A stretch of DNA of 8,084 nt from Acidilobaceae archaeon (GCA_027039295.1 JALWEW010000104.1:1-8084); one strand, 5' to 3'. Counted from the stretch's first letter, positions 1-7,800 are shown. A program made the numbers and translations. The notes: generated by a model not told the origin, from the letters alone.

Positions 1-1511
1 ACCCTATAGCCATCGCCGGTCTCCTCGAAGACCTCTAGGCTCGGCTTGAGCCAGCGCTTGTAGAGGATCCTCCAGTCGGGCAGCTCAACGCCGAGCCTGG
101 AGGCCAGCCTCATCTTCTGCGCGGCCGGCGTGAGCCACCTCCACAGGCCCCTCTCGACCCAGGCCTCGGCCACCCGGCCCTCGAGGCCTAGCCGCCGGGC
201 CCAGCGGCGGAGTATGGACTCCCACCTCTCCCAGAGGTCGGGGTGGACCCTCTTGACGAACTCGTACTCGGCAGTGTAGGCGGCGGGGCACATGAAGCAG
301 CCTATCCTGTCGAAGCCCCTCTCGTATAGCGGGTTATAGGGGAGCCTGTTGGCCCATATGTAGAGCCACACGTGCAGCTGGCTCCACTCGTGTATCGGCG
401 CTATATTAAGCACGTGGGGTATCCACCTGTTCCTCCACACCCTAGGGCTCCTGGCCCTGTCGAGGCTCTCGTAGGCCCTCTGGCCGACTATGTTTAGGGC
501 TCCATCGGGGAACCTCTCGTTGAGAAGTCTGGCTAGGGGAGCTAGCTTGGAGACTTTGCAGCACCACCTGTAATCCTTACCCGGGGGACCCACGCGCTCG
601 ACTGCCCTCCAGAAGGCGTCGCCGGCATCCGCAACGAGGACCTCGAGCCCATACTCCTCGGCGACCCTCCTGACGGATTCACGGGTCTCCGGGAGCTCCA
701 TGCCGGTATCATTGAATATCAGCGTGGGCCTATAGCCCAGCTCCAGTGTTAGGTGGAGCGCTGCTAGGCTATCCTTGCCCCCACTATAGGAGACTAGTAT
801 GGGCTTGGACACCTTCTCGGCCATGACATGGATGAACTTGAGCGCCCTCGACTTGTAGTAGTACAGGTAGTAGTCGTTGGCCTTCAATACGTCATCCCAG
901 GTCGTGGGCTTGGGCTCCGCCTCCCCGACGCTGGCCCGGAAGACGCTGTGCACCTTGATGACGTCGCCGTCCCTGCTCACATAGCCTACGCCTATGGGCC
1001 TGCTTTCATCGTCGACGAGCGCTACCTGGGCGCCGGGTGGGTGCGCGGGCTGGTTGCGGAAGACCCTAACCCTGCGGAGGGTCCTGTAGCCGCCCCTAAC
1101 ACGGAAGACGGGTAGTGGCTCGAGGTCCCAGACCCGCTCGAGGCCCTCCCGGGTGAAGCGGAGCCTCCAGCGGGCCTCGAGGGGCTCCCAGTAGACCCTT
1201 GCAACAACGACGCCCTGGCTAACTACCTCATACATCAGATCCATGAATGGAACCTTATTGAGTAGAATAACCCCCGCGCCCAGGAGCCTCTCGCCGCTGC
1301 TGGCCCCGGTCTCGTTCCGGTAGGCCTCAAGGATAGTATTTATATCGTGCTGGAAGGCTGGCCTCGCGTCGCCGGGTGGCGTGAGCCTGAGCCTCTCGGC
1401 CCTACCGCCCCCCGGGCACTCAGGGCCCAGCATGGGCGTGTTCGACTCCCAGCACCAGTAGAGGGCAGCCAGCATCGGCCACGCCCTAGCAAGGCTCCTC
1501 CTCTTCGGCAT
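1..1511 (-). CDS. APS/PAPS reductase-like PP-loop protein with PUA domain (3' end outside window)
   Basis: Cytoplasmic PP-loop protein of the phosphoadenosine/adenosine phosphosulfate reductase family; 503 codons are visible and the frame is still open at base 1. The nucleotide-binding PP-loop is S-Y-S-G-G-K-D at residues 241-247. A Cys-Cys pair (C317-C318) and C405-x2-C408 lie 86 residues apart, the CC-X~80-CxxC pattern that binds a [4Fe-4S] cluster in APS reductases. Residues about 134-190 read as a PUA domain, which is known in archaeal members. The N-terminus (Y-W-C20-W-E-S-N-T-P...C32-P) resembles the small Cys-rich zinc-ribbon segment of archaeal homologues but keeps only two cysteines. 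The ATG at 1511 is chosen because a TGA lies two codons upstream. The catalytic C-terminal ECGLH-type cysteine of classical CysH is not in the visible part. True substrate is uncertain: sulfate assimilation (APS or PAPS reduction) or a tRNA/thiol-modifying role suggested by PUA. Family call sure, function less so. Confidence 0.88.
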   Translation of the reverse strand, partial: MPKRRSLARAWPMLAALYWCWESNTPMLGPECPGGGRAERLRLTPPGDARPAFQHDINTILEAYRNETGASSGERLLGAGVILLNKVPFMDLMYEVVSQGVVVARVYWEPLEARWRLRFTREGLERVWDLEPLPVFRVRGGYRTLRRVRVFRNQPAHPPGAQVALVDDESRPIGVGYVSRDGDVIKVHSVFRASVGEAEPKPTTWDDVLKANDYYLYYYKSRALKFIHVMAEKVSKPILVSYSGGKDSLAALHLTLELGYRPTLIFNDTGMELPETRESVRRVAEEYGLEVLVADAGDAFWRAVERVGPPGKDYRWCCKVSKLAPLARLLNERFPDGALNIVGQRAYESLDRARSPRVWRNRWIPHVLNIAPIHEWSQLHVWLYIWANRLPYNPLYERGFDRIGCFMCPAAYTAEYEFVKRVHPDLWERWESILRRWARRLGLEGRVAEAWVERGLWRWLTPAAQKMRLASRLGVELPDWRILYKRWLKPSLEVFEETGDGYR

Positions 1512-1600
1512 GGCTCACACTCTCAGCTACCTCCTAGCCGCCAGGACGAGCTGTGGGGGGCTCTTATCCGGGTCTCCTGGTCTCCGACCTCCACCCAGCC

Positions 1601-1626
1601 CCCGCCCCCAAGCTAGTGGGGGTGGG
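1601..1626 (+). promoter_or_regulatory. RNA hairpin covering the ribosome site of the pilin-like gene
   Basis: CCCGCCCCCA (1601-1610) pairs with TGGGGGTGGG (1617-1626) around a six-base loop AGCTAG. The stem is ten pairs with one G-U wobble. The 3' arm contains a GGTG (1621-1624) ribosome-binding core and abuts a second GGTG (1625-1628). In an alternative register CACCCA (1592-1597) pairs with TGGGTG (1623-1628). Either fold would bury the ribosome site if transcription starts upstream of about 1590. That the pairing exists is read directly; a regulatory role is inference. Confidence 0.5.
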
Positions 1627-1628
1627 TG
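1625..1628 (+). promoter_or_regulatory. GGTG ribosome-binding site deciding the ATG at 1635
   Basis: A GGTG core complementary to the archaeal 16S rRNA 3' end sits six bases before the ATG at 1635; a second GGTG at 1621-1624 sits ten bases before it. An in-frame GTG at 1626 overlaps this motif and is therefore the less likely start, although choosing it would add only three residues. Confidence 0.55.
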
Positions 1629-1634
1629 CGCGGC

Positions 1635-3566
1635 ATGCGGCGGCCACGCTGGCGTAGGGGGCTGGGCGAGCTACTTGCCGCCCTGATAGTGGCGGCCGCC
1701 ATGACAAGTATAGCCCTGGCCTACGTCGAGGTCGTCCACACAAGCACAACGGCGATGCGGGAGGCGGGGGAGCGCATAAGCCTAGCGGCCAGGGAGGCGG
1801 GCTACCCGCCCGTGCTCAGCGTTGGGGAGGAGGGGTCCAGCCTCTACCTCTACCTGTACCCTCAGGCACCCGTTAAGGTGGACTACATAGTCTACATCAA
1901 GGGGGGCGAGACGAGAGTCATAAGGTACGGCAGGCTCGTGGACAACGCCACGAGGATACTCCTAGACAGCTCCTACGACTGCCAGGAGGCAAGGGTGATC
2001 TTGGTACTAGACGGCGGCGTAGCCATACCCTACTCTCCAGCGAGGGACCCCAGGGTCCTCAGGGCCGCGTATAACGGTGACTGGAGCCTCCTAGAGAAGA
2101 CTAGTATAGACTGCCAACTACTCCAAGCGATCCAGAACAGCGGCAACACGGGAGGTGGAGCCTCGATAGCTGTGCCCCTCGACGACGGCGGTGTTGCATC
2201 CCTGCTTGAGGCCCAGCCGCCAACTATAGCCGTGGACGAGGGCAACCAGTACACAGTCGAGGACATCTGGGTTCACATTGAGGGCAGCATAGGAGTCAAC
2301 GCCGTGAACCTGACATATAACCTGACACTAGCAAACAGTGGCGAGCCCATAGGCTCGGCCACCATAACCGTCCTATACCCCACCAACGACAAGGCGGTGG
2401 CGTACATAGGGAGCGTCCCAGGCGACCAGGGCCAGGAGGTGCGGATATATGCGGCTGCATACTGCGACGGCGGCGCCTGCGTGGCCGGCATCATATTCTC
2501 CACAGGGGAGCCCACGATATACTATGGAGAAGGCTATGGCAACATGAGCGTCTCCTACACCTCCTATGCTAAACTCTGCGACCTAGGCCCCTCGAGCTAC
2601 CTGCTACCCGGCCTCATAGGCCAGGTGTCCCCCCTCAACTCGACCGTGACGGCGAGGTGCGAGAAGACTCAGTGGTGGTCCCGGATAACTATGAAGGGCG
2701 AGTTCCGCGGCTACTTCACGACCACGGGCCCACTGGTTCTCCTCCTATCCACTCATGGAGGCACGGGCGTGGCGCTCGACGCCTGGGTCTGGCTCCGGGA
2801 GACCGACCCTGTAAAGGCCAACGCCTCAAGCACCGAGCTACCCTGTCAGGGCCCGATAAAATACTGGCTGACGCCATTCAACGTCACAGGGGCTGACCCT
2901 CTAAGCAGCGCCTTCATCGGCCTCTACGGCTACGAGCCCTCAAGCCCCCTGATCGAGGCGAGCTTCAACGGCGCCACGATAACACGCGAGGTAACGCGGC
3001 GCCAGGACATACTGCCCCTAGCAGGCGCCACCTACACGCTGGTCGTGCCGCCGTACACCTCACTCCCCTTCTACACAACCCTAAAGATAAGCTATAGGAA
3101 CTGGACAATAGACAGCGAGCCCGAGTACACCGCCTACGGTTACCAGTGGAACCTGACCACAGCATACGAGCCCCACGCCTACATGCAGCCAGTCCCCTAC
3201 GTAGTGCACCTGGAATGCATTGCAACCAACCAGGAGTACATAGCCGTTGCGCCGCCAGGCGGCGTGGTCAGGATAGTGCAGGGCGGCATAGCCTATAAGG
3301 GCCTAGCACTACTAGTTGGGGGCCTCAACGCCAGCCTAGAGGCCGGGAACGCCACCCACTACTACGCCCTACAACTCCAGGGGAGCATAGACACGGGCCT
3401 CCAGGCGTCCTTCAGCGTATTCAGCAACCCCAGCCTCATAGCTGGCCCCAGCGGCACCACGAGCCTCGAGGGCCTACAGCCTGGCTACTACCTGATAGCG
3501 GCGGCGCCCCCCGGGATAGAGAGGGACCCGAGTCTCTACGCCGCGTCGCTGGCCAGGATATACTAG
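1635..3566 (+). CDS. Large exported protein with type IV pilin-like (class III) N-terminus
   Basis: A 643-residue protein I do not recognise by family. Its N-terminus has a basic stretch ending R-R-G (residues 7-9), then L-G-E-L-L-A-A-L and a hydrophobic helix to about residue 30. That is the archaeal class III leader, cut after Gly by the prepilin peptidase (PibD/ArlK type), with the conserved Glu at +3. A short polar helix follows, then about 580 residues of beta-rich sequence with many Asn-x-Ser/Thr sequons and cysteines, including C116, C160 and a CDGGAC motif. There is no second membrane segment. It therefore either joins a pilus-like filament or stays anchored by its N-terminal helix. 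Pilins are usually 100-250 residues, so this would be a giant pilin-like protein; a bindosome-type binding protein or surface anchor are alternatives. It converges with the propeller gene, sharing the stop region. The export reading is strong, the filament role is inferred. Confidence 0.75.
   Translation: MRRPRWRRGLGELLAALIVAAAMTSIALAYVEVVHTSTTAMREAGERISLAAREAGYPPVLSVGEEGSSLYLYLYPQAPVKVDYIVYIKGGETRVIRYGRLVDNATRILLDSSYDCQEARVILVLDGGVAIPYSPARDPRVLRAAYNGDWSLLEKTSIDCQLLQAIQNSGNTGGGASIAVPLDDGGVASLLEAQPPTIAVDEGNQYTVEDIWVHIEGSIGVNAVNLTYNLTLANSGEPIGSATITVLYPTNDKAVAYIGSVPGDQGQEVRIYAAAYCDGGACVAGIIFSTGEPTIYYGEGYGNMSVSYTSYAKLCDLGPSSYLLPGLIGQVSPLNSTVTARCEKTQWWSRITMKGEFRGYFTTTGPLVLLLSTHGGTGVALDAWVWLRETDPVKANASSTELPCQGPIKYWLTPFNVTGADPLSSAFIGLYGYEPSSPLIEASFNGATITREVTRRQDILPLAGATYTLVVPPYTSLPFYTTLKISYRNWTIDSEPEYTAYGYQWNLTTAYEPHAYMQPVPYVVHLECIATNQEYIAVAPPGGVVRIVQGGIAYKGLALLVGGLNASLEAGNATHYYALQLQGSIDTGLQASFSVFSNPSLIAGPSGTTSLEGLQPGYYLIAAAPPGIERDPSLYAASLARIY
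3563..3566. other. Overlapping convergent stop codons sharing CTAG
   Basis: The plus-strand TAG (3564-3566) of the pilin-like gene and the minus-strand TAG (complement of 3563-3565) of the propeller gene lie within the same palindromic CTAG. There is no intergenic space, and no T-rich archaeal terminator is visible at the junction. Each transcript must therefore end inside the other gene, giving antisense overlap. Confidence 0.9.
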
Positions 3567-4669
3567 CGCCTCCTCCACCGCCAGGGCTTGAATGCCCAGA
3601 GGGTCACGGCTAGCATTACAGCGGCGGCGGCAAGCGCCGCCTCCTCTATGACTATAACATTGCTGGGGGCCCCTCCCCCACCAGCGGGGGGCGCGGTGGT
3701 ACCCGAGCCGCTGGGCACGCGGAGGACCAGAAGGGCCCTAGCGAAGGGCCTGCCGGAGAGCGCCCCGCCGAGGACTACCAGGTTCCCCCTGGCGGTGCAG
3801 GCCGCTACCACGTAGGATCCAGTCGACCTGTTATCGTAGCCGAAGAAGACTGGGGACCCGCTAGCATTCAGGGCTAGGAGGCCTATCCTATAGGGCTTGG
3901 GGGCTAGCACGCCTCCAACGTAGAGCGTGGTGTTGGAGGCGCAGAGGCTGGTCGGCGCGAAGAGCCCCGTCGCCTTTAGCCACTCCACCCTACCATTCCT
4001 GACAAGCGCCACCACTCCGCTGGAGTTGGAGACCCCGGCCACCAGGGCCTCCCCGGAGCCCAGGTCTAGCACGGCGAGCGGCTCGAAGGATAGGTTCAGC
4101 CTGTAGAGCGGCTGGCCATCGTAGGTGTAGCACGCTAGGCCCCCAGGGGGGCCGGCGGCGCATATGCTCGAGTCGGGCCCGAGGCTCACGCTGTTGAAGT
4201 ACTCGTTCGCCCTCCCGCCCCACCAGTCACGCCACACGACGCCAGCCCTGGATAGGAGGGCGGTGAAGTACTGGTAGCCCCTGCCAGCCCTGTACCTGGC
4301 CCCGACTACCACGACGTCCCCCGAGGCCGTGGGCTTCGCCGCCAGGATCCTGTAGAGGGGGTATGGCAGGCCCCTAGTGTAGAGGGGCCTGAACTCGCCC
4401 CGAGCCCCCGAGTAGACACTGACCAGGCTCTCATTGCCCTCGACCTTTACGGTGGCGACGAGGATCCTATCCCCGGCCAGGGTGAGGTAGGAGGGCGTCT
4501 CATTCAAGGCCACTCGAGTCGCCCACACAAGCCCGCCTCCACTCAGGTTGAAGGCGTAAACCATGGGCCCCCTAGAGTCGACTAGGGCGTAGGCCTCGCT
4601 GACAGAACTGGCTAGGTCCACGACGCCACCGCCCATCGCCGGGCTCCAGCTCCACTCCCACGCTAGCAC
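3563..4669 (-). CDS. Membrane-anchored surface beta-propeller-like protein
   Basis: The longest frame with a canonical start (GTG at 4669) gives 368 residues, but that start lies after the true signal peptide, so the protein is probably about 30 residues longer. The body repeats a blade-like pattern: a Gly/Val-Trp element (LVWATR, VVWRDWWGG, VEWLKATG), a segment such as S-V-x-x-G-P-D-S, then a short A-G or V-G-G strand. This resembles SBBP/PQQ-type beta-propeller repeats. Four cysteines (SSIC, LAC, SLC, AAC) and several Asn-x-Ser/Thr sequons fit an extracellular location. A Pro/Gly-rich linker (TTAPPAGGGGAPS) precedes a hydrophobic helix at about 341-360 and a basic tail KPWRWRRR, placing the C-terminus in the cytoplasm. 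No catalytic motif is seen; a binding or scaffolding role is likely. It is divergent from the subtilase, suggesting co-expression. The exact propeller family is uncertain. Confidence 0.75.
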   Translation of the reverse strand: MLAWEWSWSPAMGGGVVDLASSVSEAYALVDSRGPMVYAFNLSGGGLVWATRVALNETPSYLTLAGDRILVATVKVEGNESLVSVYSGARGEFRPLYTRGLPYPLYRILAAKPTASGDVVVVGARYRAGRGYQYFTALLSRAGVVWRDWWGGRANEYFNSVSLGPDSSICAAGPPGGLACYTYDGQPLYRLNLSFEPLAVLDLGSGEALVAGVSNSSGVVALVRNGRVEWLKATGLFAPTSLCASNTTLYVGGVLAPKPYRIGLLALNASGSPVFFGYDNRSTGSYVVAACTARGNLVVLGGALSGRPFARALLVLRVPSGSGTTAPPAGGGGAPSNVIVIEEAALAAAAVMLAVTLWAFKPWRWRRR

Positions 4670-4778
4670 GTACCGCCCATCCCTAGCGGGGAGCTGGGAG
4701 AGGGCCTGCGACGCCGTGGCTACGACAGCTAGGACTACAACTAGGATAACAGCGAGCCTCGGGGTAAAGGCCCTTCAC
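4670..4778 (-). other. Signal peptide of the propeller gene, split by a one-base frame offset
   Basis: In the frame of the propeller, this stretch reads R-L-A-V-I-L-V-V-V-L-A-V-V-A-T-A-S-Q-A, a textbook Sec signal peptide ending in an A-x-A-like cleavage site. It contains no ATG, GTG or TTG before an in-frame TGA (4777-4775). A well-placed GTG at 4778 starts M-K-G-L-Y-P in the neighbouring frame, which would run directly into the signal peptide if one base were skipped near the CCCC run (4761-4764 on the plus strand) or the GGG run (4771-4773). A sequencing or assembly indel is most likely. A real mutation, a non-canonical start or a +1 shift at CCC-G are alternatives. Confidence 0.7.
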
Positions 4779-4783
4779 CCCAA

Positions 4784-4794
4784 CACCGCCCACC
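4784..4794 (-). promoter_or_regulatory. GGTG-type ribosome-binding site for the propeller gene
   Basis: On the minus strand this reads GGTGGGCGGTG; the nearer GGTG ends five bases before the GTG at 4778, which supports that GTG as the true start. One conflict should be noted: if transcription starts about 25 bases from the TATA-like box at 4805-4814, the transcript would begin near here and be almost leaderless. Confidence 0.45.
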
Positions 4795-4822
4795 CAGCCT
4801 CTGCAGTATTAACTACGCCAGA

Positions 4823-4832
4823 GCCCGCGGGC
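4823..4832. repeat. Perfect 10-bp palindrome GCCCGCGGGC
   Basis: This palindrome lies between the TATA-like box and the subtilase start, so on the plus strand it would be at or just before the expected transcription start. That is a typical place for an archaeal repressor operator. Short GC palindromes also arise by chance in GC-rich DNA, so function is only a suggestion. Confidence 0.35.
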
Positions 4833-4846
4833 CCCCGCGTGAAGGG

Positions 4847-7800
4847 GTGTACCTCCGGTTGGAGAGTAGGACTTGGGCGCCCGCGGTGATCCTACTCCTC
4901 GTGGCGCTGAGCGCGCTGTACCCCCTGGGGGCGCTGGCCTCGAGCCCGCCGACCCCTCAGGCGGGCCGGTACGAGGCCATGGTTGACCCCGAGGTTTACG
5001 CTACCACCAACTCGACCCTGGATGTCCTAATCGTGGGGAGACCCCTCCCCCCAGCGTATCTCGAGGGGCTCCCCAGGCAGCTAGCCCTCAGGGCCCTGAA
5101 GCAGTGGGCCAACGCCTCCCTAGGCGGGCTGGCACATCTCGTGGAGAGCCTAGGAGGTAGGGTTCACAGGACCTTCTGGATAGTGCCAGCAGTCTCAGCC
5201 TCCATACCCAGGAGCGCCATCCAAGCGCTGGCCAGCCAGCCCAGCGTCAGCGAGATAATACTAAACACGAAGAAGTTCCACGTCAGCGGCGTCCTGAGAC
5301 CCCTCCAGCGGGGCCCCACCCCCGGGGATCCCGTCGTGATAAACTGGGGGGTTGAAGCGGTAAACGCCACCACAGCGTGGCACATGGGCTACACAGGCCT
5401 CGGCGTCAGGATAGCAGTGCTAGACACGGGCGTCGACCCCTCACACCCAGCCCTCGCAGGAAAGCTCCTAACCCTCGTGCCCGGCGACCCAAAGTACCCC
5501 GGCGGCTGGATAGCCTTCGACGACGAGGGCAGGCCGGAGTGCCTCATAGCACAGGACACATACGGCCACGGCACCTTCGTAGCCTCAGAGGCACTCGGCG
5601 GCAACACGAACACGACGATAGTAGGAGTCGCACCCGAGGCCCAGCTCATGGCAGCCCTAGTCCTACCCCAGGGCAGCGGCACCGCCGCCCAGGTCCTGGC
5701 GGGCTTCGAGTGGGCGGCCGACCCCTATACCTGCACTGGCAACAAGACGGGCATGCCCCCCAATGTGGTGGTATTCAGCGCCGGCTGGGAGGGCTACACG
5801 GGCTCATTCCTCCTAGACGCCATACGGGCGCTCCTAAAGCTCGGCGTCATAGTGGTGGCGTCGATAGGCAACTACGGCCCAGGCCAGACCCAGTACCCCG
5901 GCAACGTGTGGGGCGTCTACGGGGTCGGAGCGGTCAACCAGAGCCTCCAGGTGGCACCATTCAGCAGCGGGGGCACCGTAGCTTGGGCGAACCCCCCGAG
6001 CGACTGGCCCTTCAAGCCCCCCTACCCCCAGCACTACATCAAGCCCGACTTCGCGGCGCCGGGAGTCAACGTGGGCGGAGCCGTGCCGGGGGGATCCTAC
6101 GCTTACGGCAACGGGACAAGCTTCGCCGCCCCCCACGTGGCTGGAGTCGCTGCCCTAGTGCTCCAAGCCCTGGGAGCGGAGGACTTCAAGAGCCCCGTGG
6201 AGGGCATCAGCCTGCCAGAGCTAGTCTACGATATACTGGCAAACACGAGCCTAGACCTCGGCCCCCAGGGCCTAGACCCCCGCTACGGCTGGGGCTTAGT
6301 CAACGCGACAGCGGCCGTAGAGCTAGCAGTACGCGTGGCCATGAGGATACCCGTGAACGTCACAGCCCAGCCAAGGACGGTGCACGTAGGGGACAGGGTC
6401 AACGTGACCATAAACCCCATCAATAACCCCATACCAAGCGGCGCCCAGTTCAAGGTATACCTCGACAACACGCTGATAGCAACGGCCAGGGCGGCTAACG
6501 GCACGGCCAGCGCCTCATTCACTGTGCCACAGATCCCAATGGGGGTCCACACAATCCTGGTCGAGAGCCCCGAAGGCTTTAAGGGTAACACGACAATACA
6601 GGTAGAGTCATCGCTAATAATCACGCCCCAGGCGGCCGGGCCCGACTCGACCGTGCTAGTAGAGGCCCTAGGCATGGCCCCCAATACGACGTACACTATA
6701 ACGCTAGACGGCTTCAAAGCCGCCCTCCTGACAACGAACACCACGGGCTCGGGTCTCACAAGCCTCCCAGTGCCAGCCTCCGCCACACGGGGGCTCCACC
6801 TGGTACAGGCCCTAGCACCCAACGGCGCAGTAGCGGCGACGGCCACGCTCGACGTCGTAACACGGGAGAAGCTCGAGGTTGAGATAGCAGCGGCACCCGC
6901 CTATCACGGCACGGCCATAGTATACATATTAACGAGCCTAGGGGGCGAGCCAGTCAACGCCAGGGTGGAGGCGTACATCCTAAACACTAGCATCAGGGCC
7001 CTGACACCCGTACAATGCACACGACTGGCAAGAGGTCTCTACGCGGCGGAGCTAAACCTCACAAGCCAATACACGCTCCTAATCATTAACGCGACCTACA
7101 CTGGGGAAGGAGCAGAGGCCAGCGGCGTCGCGGTAGCCCTACTCTACAACGACTCACTCACACCCCAAGCCGTAGAGGAACTACGGGCCCTAGCAAGAAA
7201 CGAGACGCTCATCATAGAGGGGCTACAGGGCCAGCAGGCAATTCTACGGGAGCTACTGGAGAATGCAACGCAGATCCTCTCAAGGCTGGCATCACTAGAA
7301 GACAGGGTCGAAACAATAAACACTACACTCCAAAACCTCCAAGCAGCCGAAGCCCAAGCACTCTCCAAGCTAGATGAGCTAGACATGAAATCCAATGTAA
7401 CAAACGAGAAGCTAGGCCGACTACTCGAAACCCAGTTGAACGCCACGCGGAGCATCGAAGCATTGAGAGGCCTTATAGGTGAGTTGAACTCTACAGTAGT
7501 ACTGACAATACAATCATCCAGTAAGGCCCTCCAAAGTCTCATGCAGGCGGAGGCAGCGGGTATCCGGGAAAACACTACAAGAGAGATAATCTCGTCAACA
7601 CAGAGACTAGCCCAGAGGATAGACGAGACGTCAAACACGCTACAGTCAATAATAAAGTCATCCTACAAGTCTCTCAGCCACCAAATAGCGTCTTCTACAA
7701 CAGAGCTCGAGAGGCACATGAACGCGAGTATCCACGCTGCAGCGTCATTATTAAACTCTACCTTAACAACTATGTACTCCAAGGTCCAGGCATCAATTCA

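Larger units (their letters stand above)
1512..1634. promoter_or_regulatory. Divergent intergenic region between reductase and pilin-like gene
   Basis: This 123-bp region separates two divergently transcribed start codons, so it should carry both promoters. It is very GC-rich. The only AT-leaning element is CTTATCC at about 1563-1569 (GGATAAG on the minus strand). At that spot it could act as a poor TATA box for either direction, giving leaders of roughly 30 to 45 bases. No clear BRE/TATA pair is visible, so the assignment rests mainly on gene orientation. Confidence 0.4.
4779..4846. promoter_or_regulatory. Shared divergent promoter of propeller and subtilase genes
   Basis: Only 68 bp separate the GTG at 4778 (minus) and the GTG at 4847 (plus). 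The single AT-rich element is AGTATTAACT (4805-4814), itself an AGT-N4-ACT inverted repeat, centred 30 bp from each start region. One such box, or two overlapping ones, could seat TBP for both directions. The flanks carry GTGAAGGG in inverted orientation (4771-4778 minus, 4839-4846 plus), and a perfect 10-bp palindrome lies at 4823-4832. The promoter call follows from gene orientation plus the box; no TSS is known. Confidence 0.55.

Noticed and set aside
828..1115. Plus-strand open frame opposite the reductase gene
   Set aside because: The minus strand reads continuously as a PP-loop reductase with PUA domain here; the plus frame has no start context or domain.
1601..1626. The GC hairpin as an intrinsic terminator
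   Set aside because: It has no following T-run and lies between divergent starts, upstream of a gene, so a translational role is more sensible.
4839..4889. Short open frame starting at GTG 4839 (about 16 codons) as a leader peptide
   Set aside because: It ends at a TGA near 4887 and has no peptide feature of note; the GTG is better explained as part of the inverted GTGAAGGG repeat or a misread start of the protease.
5377..6426. A 349-codon open frame inside the subtilase gene on the same strand
   Set aside because: Its translation is almost all Arg, Pro, Gly, Ser and His with no hydrophobic pattern; it is an offset shadow of the catalytic domain in GC-rich DNA, which has an intact triad in the proper frame.
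6283..6846. A 187-codon minus-strand open frame opposite the subtilase beta-sandwich region
   Set aside because: No ribosome site or recognisable domain, and the opposite strand is clearly coding through the whole stretch.
7144..7638. A 164-codon Ser-rich minus-strand open frame opposite the stalk
   Set aside because: It is the antisense of Glu/Leu/Ala-rich heptads; the regular heptads on the plus strand show which strand is coding.
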